Of a stretch of DNA of 54,053 nt, positions 52,381-54,053 are shown piece after piece. Each line of letters starts with the position of its first letter. Position 1 is the first letter of the stretch. Under the pieces are notes generated by a model. It was not told the origin of the DNA. It saw only the letters and a list, made by a program, of their open reading frames with translations, and did not search any database. The position numbers and the translations under genes are program-made. The DNA comes from Pseudomonadota bacterium (GTDB lineage Bacteria > Pseudomonadota > Gammaproteobacteria > Steroidobacterales > Woeseiaceae), in the NCBI GenBank assembly GCA_027621915.1, contig JAQCAD010000019.1, positions 1 to 54,053 of the forward strand. Reading direction: 5' to 3'.

Positions 52381-53416
52381 TCAGCTGTCATGTGGCTCAG
52401 GTTGATACTCGGCTGAGTATTCTTCGACAAGGTTCTCCGCCTGCTCAACGTCGTCGAATGCCGCAATATTGAATAGCGCTTCGCCCTCATAAGTTAACGG
52501 CAAGTTGCTTCGCCCGATAATGATACCGTCGAAGGGCGCAACAAGGATTTCTTCCTCGACTCCCAGTGGATCGCCGATCGTTGCAAGCCGCTGCCCTTTG
52601 GATACCGTGTTACCCAGCTTCGCCATTTGGCCAACAATGCCGCTGGTCGGCGACCGAACCCAGCGCGTATAGCTTGCCAGCACCGGTTCAGAACGTCTCG
52701 CCGGATTTCTTCCTTTTGATGGAGGCAGCATCCCGATGGCGCGCATGACATTCAGAATGCCCCGCAATCCCGCCCGAATACTGAATTCGTCAAAACGCAA
52801 TGCCTCTCCTGCCTCATAAATCAAAACAGGCAAACCAGGATCAGCAGCCGACCCACGTAGCGATCCATCACGAACGTTCGCATTGAGCATGACCGGGGCG
52901 CCGAACGCCTTTCCCAGCTCCAGCGTCATTGCATCGTCCATATTTCCCCGAATTTTGCGGCAGATTGGAACGATCGATCGCGCCGGTATGAAGATCGATA
53001 CCGTAGTTGGCCTTCGCAACTACCTGCTCAAGAAATATGTTGGCCAGACGTGCTGCGACCGACCCTCTTGCACTTCCGGGAAACGAGCGATTGAGGTCTC
53101 TGCGATCCGGCAAATACCGCGACTGGTTAATGAAGCCATGCACGTTGACAATCGGAACCGCCAACAATGTGCCACTTAATGACTTTAACACTTTGCGCCG
53201 CAGCAATCTGCGAATGATTTCTACACCATTGAGTTCATCTCCATGAACAGCGGCCGATACAAAAAGTGTCGGGCCTGCGTTTCGGCCACAAATAATCTGC
53301 AACGGCATGCAAAGCGAGGTGGCAGTGTACAAATCCGCAACGGGAAGATTGACATTCGCCCTCTGCCCCGGCGCGAAAACGACATCACCGATCATCACGG
53401 AATTATTCTTTTCCAT
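52381..53416 (-). pseudogene. Aspartoacylase/succinylglutamate-desuccinylase-like gene with one-base frameshift
   Basis: Two overlapping frames, 53416 down to 52868 and 53019 down to 52381, together encode one zinc hydrolase of the AstE/AspA (M14-related) family of about 345 residues. The first frame has AAVHGDELNG and YGIDLHTGAIDRSNLPQ, then goes out of phase. The second continues at IRGNMDDAMTLELGKAFGAPVML and carries IYEAGEALRFDEF, with the catalytic glutamate. Skipping one A in the AAAA run (TTTT at 52953-52956 on the plus strand) restores one frame. It lies directly upstream of rimK; similar genes accompany rimK in other bacteria. Mutation, sequence error or programmed +1 slippage are the possible causes. 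Confidence 0.85.
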
Positions 53417-53561
53417 GATTGAAAAACTCCAATATTTTCATACTTGCCATTTGTTTCTTTGATTGTCGAAAAGGATGTATGCGAGTAATCCACCGGCGAC
53501 AAAGCCCGTGCCTTACACGACGCAGAAATGCAGAACAATTGTTTCAGGAAGAAATGGTGAC
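53417..53561. other. Intergenic region, no gene seen
   Basis: These 145 bases lie between the aspartoacylase-like gene and the TamB remnant. No gene, RNA or dyad stands out. A promoter for the aspartoacylase/rimK operon should lie in the part next to 53417. Confidence 0.3.
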
Positions 53562-54002
53562 CTAGTTTTTCTCAACGAGATACAGTAGATCAATCGACTG
53601 CACTTCTCCAGCACCAGCTTCCAGCGTAAGTCGTTGCGACAACCGGTAGCGAACAAGAAGTGTCCCGAGACGACTGAATACACCATATGCATAACGGGCG
53701 TGCAAGCGCGAGTTAATCTGCTTTCCTGCCACCAGCGCCGTCGACTCGCCACCGCTGCCGGCGACTGTAAGTTGATCGAGTCCAAGCGCCTGCCCAAGTT
53801 GGTCGGTAACCCGCGCTGCCTGCCGAGCCCCAAGCGCAAGGGCCGCGCTCGTAAGTTGACCGCCCTCTGATTCGGTGGCCTGGCTAAGCGGCCTGCCTAC
53901 CACCAGGTAGGACAGCGCGTCCGCCTCGGCCATTACAGGATCCGAATAGACCGTCGAAGTGATCGACTGCGCCCTTCCCTGCAGATTGTATGACGTCAGC
54001 GC
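53562..54002 (-). pseudogene. tamB: TamB (DUF490) C-terminal remnant
   Basis: The last 146 residues of a TamB-type protein can be read, from about ALTSYNLQGRAQSITSTVYS on. They include SDPVMAEADALSYLVVGRPL, LALGARQAARVTDQLGQALGL, GKQINSRLHARYAYGVFSRL and the end GEVQSIDLLYLVEKN. The highly conserved DALSYLLLGRPL and final strands identify it. TamB is normally over 1,200 residues, spanning the periplasm and helping move lipids or assemble outer-membrane proteins. An in-frame TAG at 54003-54005 sits directly in front of the remnant, and the upstream sequence does not read as TamB. The rest may have been cut off by rearrangement. Confidence 0.8.
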
Positions 54003-54053
54003 CTATGGGACAGAATTAGTTCTGGTTTAAGAGAGTGTTTTTGTTCATCCTAA

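Overview
The window looks like chromosomal DNA of a heterotrophic, probably aquatic Gammaproteobacterium. Supporting this are a TamB remnant, RimK, an AtoE-type transporter, many exported metallopeptidases and a Fur box of gammaproteobacterial form. The codon choice is moderately GC-rich, and TTG start codons are unusually common. No rRNA, tRNA, CRISPR array, prophage or intact insertion sequence was seen. A Woeseia-like lineage is possible, but the sequence alone does not prove it.

Layout. (1) 1-3.9 kb, minus strand: a truncated acyl-CoA synthetase, a phytanoyl-CoA dioxygenase-family enzyme and a large exported DUF305 plus LVIVD-repeat protein. (2) 4.1-6.7 kb, minus: a compact porin / FMN-binding / PepSY-membrane operon behind a Fur-box-like palindrome, read as an iron-controlled extracytoplasmic electron-transfer module. 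(3) 6.97-7.6 kb: a deletion scar joining the DNA-binding part of a MocR regulator to the C-terminus of a sodium:solute symporter. (4) 7.7-16.9 kb: exported alpha/beta hydrolases, an NHL-repeat protein, a conserved 477-residue protein of unknown role, and an M1 aminopeptidase with an AtoE-type transporter. (5) 17-22.3 kb: a DUF418 membrane protein gene broken by one amber codon, threonine aldolase, an amino-acid permease and a Cys/Met-metabolism PLP enzyme. (6) 22.4-29.0 kb, plus: a tight seven-gene run with pseudouridine kinase (with its own winged helix), pseudouridine-5'-phosphate glycosidase, a 2-oxoglutarate/Fe(II) oxygenase, a three-gene polar-amino-acid-type ABC importer, and a class-V PLP enzyme lacking the desulfurase cysteine. 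(7) 29-49.6 kb: many secreted hydrolases (dipeptidase-like, M16, CehA/McbA fusion, M20, nuclease-M14 fusion, CocE/S15, M28, M3), a PLP decarboxylase, a small heat-shock protein and a CotH-like protein. (8) 49.7-54 kb, minus: a HipBA toxin-antitoxin pair with apparent operator half-sites, RimK with a frameshifted aspartoacylase-family partner, and the C-terminal remnant of TamB.

How the genes work together. Region 6 is the most system-like stretch: uptake, a possible side-chain or methyl-removing oxygenase, phosphorylation and C-glycoside cleavage are all in one operon, and a gamma-elimination-type PLP enzyme is transcribed divergently from the same intergenic region. I propose, as inference only, that it salvages a modified, amino-acid-bearing pseudouridine. 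Region 2 is a second coherent module. Region 7 suggests a cell that lives on extracellular protein and peptides. Several genes are broken (acyl-CoA synthetase, MocR, symporter, DUF418, aspartoacylase-like, TamB), so the locus shows gene decay or, at the single-base sites, possible sequence error.
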